Shown: positions 7,678-15,074 of the stretch, piece after piece
Position numbering within the stretch: the first letter of the stretch is position 1
Layout of the letters: each line of letters opens with the position of its first letter
DNA from: JBGPTF01 sp041490445
GTDB lineage: Bacteria > Acidobacteriota > Terriglobia > Acidiferrales > UBA7541
Reading direction: 5' to 3'
Assembly (NCBI GenBank): GCA_041490445.1
Contig: JBGPTF010000019.1
Coordinates: forward strand, 1-64,000
DNA: 64,000 nucleotides
Notes under the pieces: model-generated
Seen by the model: only the letters and a program-made list of their open reading frames with translations
Database searches by the model: none
What the model was told of the DNA's origin: nothing
Made by a program: the position numbers and the translations under genes

Positions 7678-9210
7678 ATGAAACGCCTGATCGAATGCGT
7701 GCCTAATTTCTCGGAAGGGCGCGACCCAGCGAAGATTGACGCGCTGGTGGACGCGATGCGCGCCGTCGAGGGCGTCTGGGTGCTCGACCGCGAAAGCGAC
7801 GCCGACCACAACCGCTGCGTGATCACGCTTGCGGGCGAGCCGGAAGCCGTGGCCGAAGCGGCGCTTCGCGGAGTGGGCAAGGCGCACGAACTGATCGACC
7901 TGACGCGCCACACCGGGGCGCATCCGCGGATTGGAGCGACCGACGTGGTGCCGTTCATCCCCATCGAGGGCGTCACGATCGAGGAATGCGTGGGCCTCGC
8001 CAAGAAAGTCGGCCGCGAGATCTGGGAGCGCTACCGCATCCCCGTCTATTTCTACGAAGCCGCGGCGCAGCGGCCCGAGCGCACGAATCTCGAAAACATC
8101 CGCAAGGGCCAGTTCGAGGGCCTGCGTGAAGAGGTGCTGAAAAATCCCGACCGGGCGCCTGACGTGGGGGAGCCGCGGCTGCATCCGACCGCGGGGGCAA
8201 CCGTGGTCGGCGCGCGAAAATTCCTAATCGCGTACAACATCAATCTGAATACCCCGGACATCGAAATTGCGAAGCGCATTGCCAAGACGATCCGCTTCTC
8301 GAATGGCGGCCTGCGCTACGTCAAAGCCATGGGCGTGGACCTGAAGGCGCGCGGCCTGGCGCAAGTGTCGATCAACCTGACGGATTTCGAGCAGACGCCG
8401 ATTCACCGCGTGTTCGAAATGGTGAAGCGCGAAGCGGAACACTATGGCGTCGCGATCGCCGGCAGCGAAATCGTCGGACTCGTGCCGAAACGCGCCATCG
8501 AAATGACCACGGAGTTTTATCTGCAGCTCGAGAACTTTTCGCCGGCACAGGTGCTCGAGAACCGGCTGACGGCGGCGCTCGGCGGCGCGCCCTCCGAAGG
8601 CTCGGGCAAACTGGCTGCGCTCGCGCGGCCATTCCTGGACGCAGTGGCGGCGCCCACACCGGCGCCCGGCGGCGGCTCAGTGGCCGCCCTGGCCGGCGCT
8701 CTGGCGGCGAGTCTGGGGCAGATGGTAGCGACGCTTTCGAGCAAGAAGAAATCGCAGGCAGCCTATCAGCAACAGCTCGTGGATGCGATTCCGGAATTCA
8801 GCGGCGCGGCGCGCGCGCTCACCGAGGCCATTGACCGGGATGCGGTTGCGTTTGACGCGGTGATGGCAGCGTTTCAACTGCCGAAAGAAACTCCTCACGA
8901 ACAGCGACGGCGCGACGAGGCCATCGCGAAAGCAACACGCGGCGCCACCGAAATACCGATGCACGTGGCCGAAGCCGCCTTAAAGATTTACGAACAGCTC
9001 GGGCAACTCGAGAGTGCCGCCAGCGCTTCTATGTTGTCAGATGTGCGAGTGGGCCGGCTGATGGCTGCGGCCGCCGTGCGCGGCGCGCTCGAAAACGTGG
9101 CAACCAATTTGACTTCACTCTCCGATTCCGAGTACGTTGCCCACATGCAGGCGAAGGTGGCGGCCATCGAAGCCCGCCTCGGGGAAAACCAAGTTCCGGC
9201 ACAGAAGTAG
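7678..9210 (+). CDS. ftcD: bifunctional glutamate formimidoyltransferase / formimidoyl-THF cyclodeaminase
   Basis: The 510-residue protein is a fusion. Residues 1-300 are the formimidoyltransferase ('IECVPNFSEGRD' at the start, 'HTGAHPRIGATDVVPF' near 80-95), moving the formimino group from formiminoglutamate to tetrahydrofolate. Residues 320-505 are the cyclodeaminase ('PAPGGGSVAALAGALAASLG' around 330), releasing ammonia and forming methenyl-THF. The same two-domain order is found in animal FTCD; many bacteria have separate genes. It follows hutI and completes this branch of histidine use, feeding one-carbon units to folate. Start ATG at 7678. Confidence 0.93.
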   Translation: MKRLIECVPNFSEGRDPAKIDALVDAMRAVEGVWVLDRESDADHNRCVITLAGEPEAVAEAALRGVGKAHELIDLTRHTGAHPRIGATDVVPFIPIEGVTIEECVGLAKKVGREIWERYRIPVYFYEAAAQRPERTNLENIRKGQFEGLREEVLKNPDRAPDVGEPRLHPTAGATVVGARKFLIAYNINLNTPDIEIAKRIAKTIRFSNGGLRYVKAMGVDLKARGLAQVSINLTDFEQTPIHRVFEMVKREAEHYGVAIAGSEIVGLVPKRAIEMTTEFYLQLENFSPAQVLENRLTAALGGAPSEGSGKLAALARPFLDAVAAPTPAPGGGSVAALAGALAASLGQMVATLSSKKKSQAAYQQQLVDAIPEFSGAARALTEAIDRDAVAFDAVMAAFQLPKETPHEQRRRDEAIAKATRGATEIPMHVAEAALKIYEQLGQLESAASASMLSDVRVGRLMAAAAVRGALENVATNLTSLSDSEYVAHMQAKVAAIEARLGENQVPAQK

Positions 9211-9245
9211 CTCGAAACGCCCGCGCCAGCCCGCAGGCCAAAAAG

Positions 9246-10247
9246 GTGATCACCGTGAAAACGCTCCTCCGTAAGACGGCGGCTCTCGCCGCTGCCATTC
9301 TGCTGACCGCGCCGCTGCTGGCGCCGCCGCCGCTCCGGGCGGGCACACTGAGCACGGATATCCTCGGGATGTTTCCCAAAGACGTCGGCGAGTTCGCGTA
9401 TGCCGACATGAAAGCGGCGCGAAGCCTGCCCTGGTTTCGCCAGCTTCGCGACCAGATGTTGCCGGGACGGTTCAAGATGTTCGAAGACTTTCTGACGTCG
9501 GCCGGGATCGATCCGAACACGCAAGTGGATGAGTTGGCATGGGCCTCCGTAAAAGCAACGAAAGATCATGGCGAAGAAATCGTCGGCGTGGCCCTGGGAC
9601 AATTCGATCCCAGCGCCGCCGAGGAACGGTTCAAGCAGCAGAAGCTGCCTTCGAAATCCGTTCGCGGGTACAAGCTGTATGCGTTCGGCAGCGGCGCGGG
9701 GCCAAACGACATTTTCTTTTTCTTCCTCGATTCGAATACCGCCGCGTTCGGCATGGGCAGCGTGGTCGAGAAGCTGATCGAGATCCGCTTCGGCGCTGGG
9801 GAAAGTCTGTTGCGCAATGACCAGCTCTTTTCGCTGATCAACGAGGCCAACGGCCAGGGCACGATCTGGGCGGTGCTGGATCAGAGCTACACGCGGCTCG
9901 CGATGCAGCAACTCCTGCCGCAAGCGAACCAATTCCCCCAGGCCGCGCAGCTCATCGGGCGGATCAAGGCGATGATGATCAACGTGCAAGCGTCCAGCGG
10001 CGTGGAGGCGCGCTTTTCGGCCGTCTGCGGTTCGCCGGACGACGCCAACCTGCTCGCGGCACTGCTCCAGGCCGGGGTGACGTATCGCCGGTATCAAGAA
10101 TCGCAGACGAATCCCGATCTCGCCCAGGCACTCGATTCCGTCACCGTGGCGCCCAGCGGCGACCGCCTGCAGGTGCGCATTCCGGTGAGCGACGAGCAAA
10201 TGGCCGCGCTTCTCCGCAATAAGACATTCGCCGTGCCCAGCAACTAG
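9246..10247 (+). CDS. secreted protein of unknown function
   Basis: The 333-residue product begins at a GTG (9246, or the second GTG at 9255) 35 bases after ftcD. It carries a clear signal peptide: basic 'KTLLRK', a hydrophobic stretch to about residue 30, and an 'LRAG' cleavage region. The mature part has repeated alpha/beta segments ('FPKDVGEFAYADMKAARSLPWF') that resemble secreted Acidobacteria proteins of unknown function, distantly like DUF3352-type proteins. No catalytic motif is visible. Closeness to ftcD may mean co-transcription, but no link to histidine use is evident. Confidence 0.65.
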   Translation: MITVKTLLRKTAALAAAILLTAPLLAPPPLRAGTLSTDILGMFPKDVGEFAYADMKAARSLPWFRQLRDQMLPGRFKMFEDFLTSAGIDPNTQVDELAWASVKATKDHGEEIVGVALGQFDPSAAEERFKQQKLPSKSVRGYKLYAFGSGAGPNDIFFFFLDSNTAAFGMGSVVEKLIEIRFGAGESLLRNDQLFSLINEANGQGTIWAVLDQSYTRLAMQQLLPQANQFPQAAQLIGRIKAMMINVQASSGVEARFSAVCGSPDDANLLAALLQAGVTYRRYQESQTNPDLAQALDSVTVAPSGDRLQVRIPVSDEQMAALLRNKTFAVPSN

Positions 10248-10367
10248 TGTCAGGTTCCGAAGATTCCTCACAAGAGGATTTCTGCTTTAGGGGCTTCCCG
10301 GCAAGAAGCGCCGGGACCCGCCCCGGCGGGCGACGGAGTAAGTGTGAAAACTACGTCCACCGTCTCT

Positions 10368-10387
10368 CAGCGGCTAAAGCCGGGCTG
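10368..10387. repeat. REP-like palindrome, GGCTAAAGCC type
   Basis: CAGCGGCTAAAGCCGGGCTG is an imperfect dyad sharing its core with the pair at 2157-2207. It lies in the 271-bp gap between the secreted protein gene and the RsbW-like gene; nothing else recognisable is in that gap. Confidence 0.45.
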
Positions 10388-10518
10388 GAAATGCGGCACT
10401 GACGAGAATCTCAAGTTGCCCGACGGACGCGAAAGCCCCATTCCTTTTGCGACGTAGATGCCGGAGCGGAAGCTACCAGCTCCTAAAAAGAGATGGAGCA
10501 AATTCCGGGGACACAACA

Positions 10519-10902
10519 CTAGCTTTTTGCGGGCTGCTTCAACACGTACTTGACGAGGGTCGTGCGTGAGACCTCTCCGCGTCTCTCGCGGAGCACCCGG
10601 TCGACACGCCGGGAATTCGACAAGGAATCCGCTTCCTGCGGGACTTCTGCGCCGGAATGTTCGAGGGTAACTTCGAGGCGGTCGGGAAAGTCGGCGACAA
10701 TCACCTTCAATGCGGAGCGGTGGTTGCCGATCAAGGGGAAGGTTTCAAGACAGGAAGCCTCGGCGGCCTCCGCCAGCTCTTTTCTGGCAGCGGGGGCCAT
10801 GCCAATGCGTTCTCCCAAAAAATCCACCACGCGGCCGACGGCGCGAACCAGCCGCGGATCCTCCTCGAGGATCAGCTCGGTGCGGCTGTTCTCACTGCCC
10901 AC
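10519..10902 (-). CDS. RsbW/HATPase-like ATP-binding protein (degenerate), coupled to zinc-ribbon gene
   Basis: I place the start at the GTG at 10902, giving 127 residues; the frame upstream of this is the shadow of the zinc-ribbon gene. 'PRLVRAVGRVVDFLGERIGM...ELAEAAEASCLET' has the helix pattern of the first half of anti-sigma-factor HATPase domains, and 'LKVIVADFPDRLEVTLEHSGAEVP' (about 70-95) the following strand pair, where an HSG stands for the usual DxG box. The N-box Asn is not obvious, so ATP binding is doubtful. It overlaps the upstream zinc-ribbon gene by 11 bases, which points to coupled translation. Anti-sigma kinase is a guess from fold only. Confidence 0.5.
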   Translation of the reverse strand: MGSENSRTELILEEDPRLVRAVGRVVDFLGERIGMAPAARKELAEAAEASCLETFPLIGNHRSALKVIVADFPDRLEVTLEHSGAEVPQEADSLSNSRRVDRVLRERRGEVSRTTLVKYVLKQPAKS

Positions 10903-11071
10903 GGGAATCCACCACGCGGACGTCGCAGGCTTCGCGACAATCCGGACAATAGTAGAGGCCGTCAATGCAGAGCCGGATGCCTTCCTGCCCTTGACACATG
11001 GAGCAGTAGCGCCCGCACTCGCAGTGGTCCTCGGGCTGCTCACACTGCTGGCACAAGATGGGCCCGGCCAT
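10892..11071 (-). CDS. 59-residue zinc-ribbon protein
   Basis: ATG at 11071 opens a 59-codon frame, MAGPILCQQCEQ..., with four CxxC-like pairs: CQQC, CECGRYC, CSMC and CPDC, plus two more Cys (Cys of 'RLCID' and 'EACD'). Regular Cys spacing and a clean stop at 10892 show that it is a real gene and not a frame artefact. Such small multi-Cys proteins bind one or two zinc ions and often act as adaptors or nucleic-acid-binding modules. It is translated just ahead of, and overlaps, the RsbW-like gene. I recognise the type but know no named family or function. Confidence 0.65.
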   Translation of the reverse strand: MAGPILCQQCEQPEDHCECGRYCSMCQGQEGIRLCIDGLYYCPDCREACDVRVVDSRGQ

Positions 11072-11626
11072 ATTCGCCTCTCGGGCTCACTATATGCCAC
11101 GAGTGGCCCGTCGACAAGCACCGGAAGAATCAGACAGCAGGAGAATCAACCCAGGCGGTCGCTGTGCGGGCCGGGAATTTCGGTCCGGTGAGGATCCACT
11201 TCTCGAAAACCATACGCCTCTGAGACCCAATCGCAACGACTTGCCTGATTGCAGACCGGGTTCCCCATTCGGCGTGACTGGGCAGCGCCGAAGCGAGCTT
11301 CGCCTGGTCTGAGCCTGTTCCAGTCTGACTCACGATCGCGATGCTGTTCCATTCACGCTCATCGTCAATTGCAACGCCGCGCAAAGGTTTGCACATAGGA
11401 ACACTTTCTGTCGTTTCTGTGGACTCCTCGCCAGATCGGGCCAAGAATAATGTGCGGGGGTAGAAAGTTCCGGAACAAGGAAAGGAATTCCCGGCTCAAC
11501 ATTTCCTGGCGAAGGGACGGTGGGACCAATCGAACACAAATCCTATACCTACAGCCAGATAAGGGCACATCGAACCGGCTCCGGATGGCATTGAACTTGC
11601 CGGAGTCATTGAAGGGGGAAACACCG
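11072..11626. other. 555-bp gap without a convincing gene
   Basis: A minus-strand frame of 104 codons (11130-11444) exists but has no good ribosome binding site, and overlapping frames are equally open. It probably holds the promoters of the zinc-ribbon pair (leftward) and the PilZ gene (rightward). Confidence 0.45.
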
Positions 11627-11974
11627 GTGACAGAACGTCGCACAGCCAAGCGGTACGATTTGACCTTGCCGATCATGGTGGCGGTGGCAGGCAGGCGGCC
11701 GGATCATTTCTTCTCTGGCCAGGTGCTCAATATTTCGACGAGTGGCGTGTACTTCCAACTCGACGAATCGCTCGAACCGGGGACCGAGCTGCTCCTCACG
11801 CTTTCTCTTCCGGTGGAACTGACGCGCGGGCTGAAAGTGCTCGTGCGCGCGACCGGGCGCGTAATGCGTGTGGATTCGCGCGGAGAAAAAGGCTCGTCAA
11901 GGCACGGGATCGCGTCGCGCATCGAGCGCTACGACATTATCCGCCCGCGCGTCGGCGCCACTGCGGCAGCCTGA
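11627..11974 (+). CDS. PilZ-domain protein
   Basis: The GTG at 11627 is preceded by AAGGGGGA at a good distance and gives 115 residues; an ATG at 11585 in frame would add 14. The PilZ signature is present: 'RRTAKRYDL' near the N-terminus (RxxxR c-di-GMP loop) and 'NISTSGVYFQLDE' (the D/NxSxxG motif). A single PilZ barrel with a short tail is typical of c-di-GMP receptors that act on motility, pili or polysaccharide export. No diguanylate cyclase or pilus gene lies nearby, so its target is unknown. Confidence 0.85.
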   Translation: MTERRTAKRYDLTLPIMVAVAGRRPDHFFSGQVLNISTSGVYFQLDESLEPGTELLLTLSLPVELTRGLKVLVRATGRVMRVDSRGEKGSSRHGIASRIERYDIIRPRVGATAAA

Positions 11975-12068
11975 GCAAGCCAGACCTCAACCCCACTTCC
12001 CTGAAAACTTCGTTGACGTTTGTTTGCCTACTCCTAGAATCAAATTTCGCCGGCTCACCCCCATCACC

Positions 12069-12410
12069 ATGAGCGAAGTTCGCACTCGCGACAAGATTTT
12101 GAAGATTGAAAGGCGATTGCTGCGCGCTCTATGCGGCGGAGCAGCTAGCAGGAGCGAGCGCCTGGGAATTCTGCGGCGCCTCGCGGCGTATCACTGGCGC
12201 CACCCGGAACATCAGGTGGTTTTCGAGGTTTTGCACAAGCTCAAGAACGCCTCCCCCGAGACGGTCCGCGCCAATCTTGCCGCGGAGCTGACGCGGAAGG
12301 GTTTCCCGGATTTGGATGTTGCAGTGTATGTGGTCTCCGGCGAGACTCCGGAAGAGGATTGGCTTGGTTTGGTGCAATTGCTCGTCAACTCCGAACGCGT
12401 CGCGCCTTGA
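12069..12410 (+). CDS. small conserved protein of unknown function
   Basis: The start at 12069 (ATG) gives 113 residues. The sequence is helical: 'DKILKIERRLLRALC', 'GILRRLAAYHWRHPEHQVVFEVLHKL' and 'RANLAAELTRKGFPDLDV'. No catalytic motif or membrane segment is visible. The longer frame running back to 11868 overlaps the PilZ gene and is not needed. It lies about 95 bases after PilZ on the same strand and may share its transcript. Function unknown. Confidence 0.6.
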   Translation: MSEVRTRDKILKIERRLLRALCGGAASRSERLGILRRLAAYHWRHPEHQVVFEVLHKLKNASPETVRANLAAELTRKGFPDLDVAVYVVSGETPEEDWLGLVQLLVNSERVAP

Positions 12411-12511
12411 AGTTGCCGCGGGTGCAGAGCCGCCCCGCGTTCGCTTGACGAGGCCACTCCCTGATGAAGGGCCGAGGTGGAGTGCAGTGCCTGCTTCCGT
12501 CGAAGAGACGG

Positions 12512-12736
12512 CTACATCTTCCGTTTCTGCTCGCGGCGGCGTTCTTCGACCCATTCGAGGAATCGTTCCATCTGCTTGCGTTCCCGCCAGAGCAGCCGGA
12601 AGAATTTTCCGGCAGTCAAATCCGCCGCATCCTTTCCAAGGAAAGTCTCGAGACGCCAGCGCAGATACGGGCTCGCCCACGGCCGAAGGCGGTAGCCCTT
12701 CGCTACAATCCAGTAGTAGCGCAGCGCGTTCAGCAT
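12512..12736 (-). CDS. 74-residue conserved small protein
   Basis: The product, MLNALRYYWIVAKGYRLRPW..., is aromatic and basic, with a central 'RLETFLGKDAADLTAGKFF' and a highly charged C-terminal helix 'ERFLEWVEERRREQKRK'. The composition is that of a genuine compact helical protein and not of a shadow frame. It is divergent from the TPR gene, with 53 bases between the starts. No function known. Confidence 0.6.
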   Translation of the reverse strand: MLNALRYYWIVAKGYRLRPWASPYLRWRLETFLGKDAADLTAGKFFRLLWRERKQMERFLEWVEERRREQKRKM

Positions 12737-12789
12737 TCGCTCGTCCGGGAACTGTGCCGGCTGCCGCGCGATGATAGAATGGCGGCGCG

Positions 12790-13140
12790 ATGACGGCCGA
12801 AGATCATTACTACACCGGGATCGATCTGTTTGGCGAAGGAAAGCTCGACGAAGCCATCGCCGAATACGAAAAGGCGCTCGCGCTGGACCCGAAATTTGCC
12901 GATGCTCTGCACGGCCTGGCGCAAGCGTATTACGCGAAGGTTGATTTCGACAAGGCCATTACCGCGGCGGAACGGATTCTGGCGCTCGATCCCGGCGACA
13001 TCCTTGCCTGGACCACGATTTCGCGCGCCTACCAGAGAAAAGGGATGGTCCCCGAGGCGGAACATGCGGGCAACAAAGCGCGCGTGCTTGGATGGAAAAA
13101 GCAGCTTCAGGATCAAAAGGCGAAGAGCGAAGGTACCTGA
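12790..13140 (+). CDS. TPR-repeat protein
   Basis: The 116-residue protein has three tetratricopeptide repeats: 'AEDHYYTGIDLFGEGKLDEAIAEYEKALALDP', 'ADALHGLAQAYYAKVDFDKAITAAERILALDP' and 'ILAWTTISRAYQRKGMVPEAEHAGNKA' (regions about 3-34, 37-68 and 71-100). There is no signal peptide, so it should be a cytoplasmic protein-protein adaptor. The gene starts right after a short divergent spacer. The partner is unknown. Confidence 0.85.
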   Translation: MTAEDHYYTGIDLFGEGKLDEAIAEYEKALALDPKFADALHGLAQAYYAKVDFDKAITAAERILALDPGDILAWTTISRAYQRKGMVPEAEHAGNKARVLGWKKQLQDQKAKSEGT

Positions 13141-13172
13141 AACGCCACCCGCCGGCCCCGCTTGCCAGCCGC

Positions 13173-13697
13173 TTACTTCCATCCCATCCGATCGCGCAGC
13201 GAATTGACGTGCGCGACGTGGTGCCGGCCATGCCAGGCGTACATGCCGAGCAACATGTCGAGGGTGATCAATCCGTGTTCCGGGTGGCGCGCTTTCCGCG
13301 CGAAGTCGGAGGGCTGCATGGCCTTCAGGAGGATCACCCAGCGCTTGTGCAGCCAGTCCAGTAATTCGACCGAAATCCCAACAGGCGTCTGCTGCGAATC
13401 GGCAAGCTCGGCCCAGAGCTTTTCGTCATAGGTCTTGATGGCGGGGGTGTCTTCGGTGAGCGCCAGCTTGAACCGCACGTAGGCGTTCAAATGGCTGTCC
13501 GGCAAATGATGGGCGACCTGGCGCACGGTCCATCCGCCGGGACGATAGGGAGTGGCAAGCTGCTCGTCCGACAATCCCGCCACGGCCACGCAGAGCCGTC
13601 CCGGAGTTTCCGCGATGGCCTCGATGGCGCGCGCGCGCTCCGCAGGATTTAATTCACTCCTTGACTCATACCGCCCAATCGGATATCGCAGATCCAT
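13173..13697 (-). CDS. YfiT/BstA-like DinB-fold thiol transferase
   Basis: The 174-residue protein begins 'MDLRYPIGRYE', the typical start of YfiT-type proteins, and has the three metal-ligand His regions of the DinB four-helix fold: 'VRQVAHHLPDSH' (about 60-72), and 'AWHGRHHVAHV' (about 155-165). B. subtilis YfiT (BstA) is a bacillithiol S-transferase that joins bacillithiol to electrophiles. The window also has a bshB1 gene (40915), so bacillithiol is plausible as co-substrate. AGGAT precedes the ATG. It is convergent with the TPR gene. Confidence 0.8.
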   Translation of the reverse strand: MDLRYPIGRYESRSELNPAERARAIEAIAETPGRLCVAVAGLSDEQLATPYRPGGWTVRQVAHHLPDSHLNAYVRFKLALTEDTPAIKTYDEKLWAELADSQQTPVGISVELLDWLHKRWVILLKAMQPSDFARKARHPEHGLITLDMLLGMYAWHGRHHVAHVNSLRDRMGWK

Positions 13698-13746
13698 TCT
13701 CTATCCTCCTGACGCGGACCGGTGGATTCCGGAACCGGGCGCGAGA

Positions 13747-14199
13747 CTAACCGGCTTTCCCCTCCGCCTGCAACTGCGCTGCGGCGCATTCGAAGAACTC
13801 GTGGATGATCTTTTTCGCGACGCTCTCAATCATGCGCTGCCCTACCGAAGCAATCACGCCCCCGACCTGCGCTTCGCCGTCGTAGCGCAGTTCGGTCTGC
13901 GCGCCCTTCACGCGAAGCTCCAGCTTTCCCTCGCCTTTCATGAAGCCGGGGATTCCCTTCCCTTCCACGCGCATCCGCAAAGATTCCGGCTGTTTTTTTT
14001 CCGCCAGCTCAACCGACCCGGCATACTTGCCGGTGATGGCGGCAACGCCGAACTTCACGGAAACTTTGTAGCGGTCAGGGCCAGCGGGTTCGAGGGCTTC
14101 GCAGCCGGGAAGGCACTTCGCGAGGCGCGCCGGGTCAGTCAAGAAGTCCCAGACCTGCTCGCGCGAGCCGGGCAGCAGGCGGCTTCCCTGAATCCTCAC
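13747..14199 (-). CDS. coxG: CoxG-like SRPBCC protein of a molybdenum hydroxylase cluster
   Basis: The GTG at 14199 overlaps the coxM stop by four bases (GTGA) and gives 150 residues. The sequence follows CoxG: 'REQVWDFLTDPARLAKCLPGCE' near the start, 'YAGSVEL' in the middle and a C-terminal helix 'GQRMIESVAKKIIHEFF'. CoxG of carboxydotrophs helps anchor CO dehydrogenase to the membrane; in other clusters the role is less clear. It is the last gene of coxS-coxL-coxM-coxG. The long overlapping frame upstream of the GTG is a shadow of coxM. Confidence 0.85.
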   Translation of the reverse strand: MRIQGSRLLPGSREQVWDFLTDPARLAKCLPGCEALEPAGPDRYKVSVKFGVAAITGKYAGSVELAEKKQPESLRMRVEGKGIPGFMKGEGKLELRVKGAQTELRYDGEAQVGGVIASVGQRMIESVAKKIIHEFFECAAAQLQAEGKAG

Positions 14200-15074
14200 G
14201 CGCGCTTGCCCTGGGCCCGTGCGATGGCGCGCTCGAGCGCGCGACGCGCAAACACGGCAGCCATTTCGCGGCGATATTCTGCGGAAGCGTGGATGTCGGA
14301 GAGCGGGTCCACTCCCTGCGCGACGTTCCGGACGGCGTCCGCCAGCACCTTGGGGCTCGTTTTCTTGCCGCGCAGCGCTTTTTCCACGGCCGCCGCGCGG
14401 TAGGCCTTTGCCCCCAGGCCGGTGATGCCAAGCGCGGCACTTTCGATTTTGCCGCCCTTGCCCATCGTGACGCGCGCTGCCACCCCGACAACGGCGAAGC
14501 CCGAGGCCGGCTGGTGCAGCTTCGCGTAGGCCGTGCCGGTGCGGGGACCGAGCACAGGAATACGCACCTCGGTCAGAATTTCTCCGTGACGAAGCGCCGT
14601 GGTCAGGAGGTCCACGAAAAACTCGGCGGCGGGAATGGCGCGCTTGCCGGCGCTGGATGTGGCCACCATTTCGGCGTCGAGCGCGAGAATTGAAGCCGGG
14701 TAGTCGGCGGCTGGGTCGGCGTGCGCCAGGCTGCCGCCGATGGTGCCGCGATTGCGCACCTGCACGTCGCCGATTTCCGCCGCGGTCTCTGGCAGCAAAG
14801 GACACCGCCCGCGCAGCAAGTCGGAAGCCTCGATCTCCGCGTGCGAAGTCAGCCCGCCGATGAGAACGTGCTCGCCTTCGAGGCGAATGTAGCTGAGCCC
14901 GCGGAGGCGGCCGATGTCCACCAGGAAACGCGGCGAAGCCAGCCGGAGCTTCATCAGCGGCAACAGGCTGTGCCCTCCGGCGAGAACTTTTGCTTCGTCG
15001 CCGTGCCGCTCGAGCAGGCGCAACGCTTCGTCGAGACTCTTTGCCGCGTGATACTCGAACGGCGCGGGGATCAT
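14196..15074 (-). CDS. coxM: FAD-binding medium subunit of xanthine/CO dehydrogenase family
   Basis: The 292-residue protein carries both FAD-binding motifs of the family: 'AGGHSLLPLMKLRLASP' (about 32-48) and 'TIGGSLAHADPAADYPA' (about 110-126). The C-terminal half is the CO-dehydrogenase flavoprotein C domain. It passes electrons from the iron-sulfur subunit to FAD and on to an acceptor. Its ATG overlaps the coxL stop by four bases, so translation is coupled. Gene order S-L-M differs from the classical M-S-L order of true aerobic CO dehydrogenase operons. Confidence 0.92.
   Translation of the reverse strand: MIPAPFEYHAAKSLDEALRLLERHGDEAKVLAGGHSLLPLMKLRLASPRFLVDIGRLRGLSYIRLEGEHVLIGGLTSHAEIEASDLLRGRCPLLPETAAEIGDVQVRNRGTIGGSLAHADPAADYPASILALDAEMVATSSAGKRAIPAAEFFVDLLTTALRHGEILTEVRIPVLGPRTGTAYAKLHQPASGFAVVGVAARVTMGKGGKIESAALGITGLGAKAYRAAAVEKALRGKKTSPKVLADAVRNVAQGVDPLSDIHASAEYRREMAAVFARRALERAIARAQGKRA

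Noticed and set aside
10283..10335. GC-rich inverted segments after the 9246 gene as a terminator
   Set aside because: Several imperfect pairings are possible, with no T-run.
13747..14805. 352-codon minus frame across coxM and coxG
   Set aside because: Only the part after GTG 14199 (coxG) is real; the rest reads coxM out of frame.
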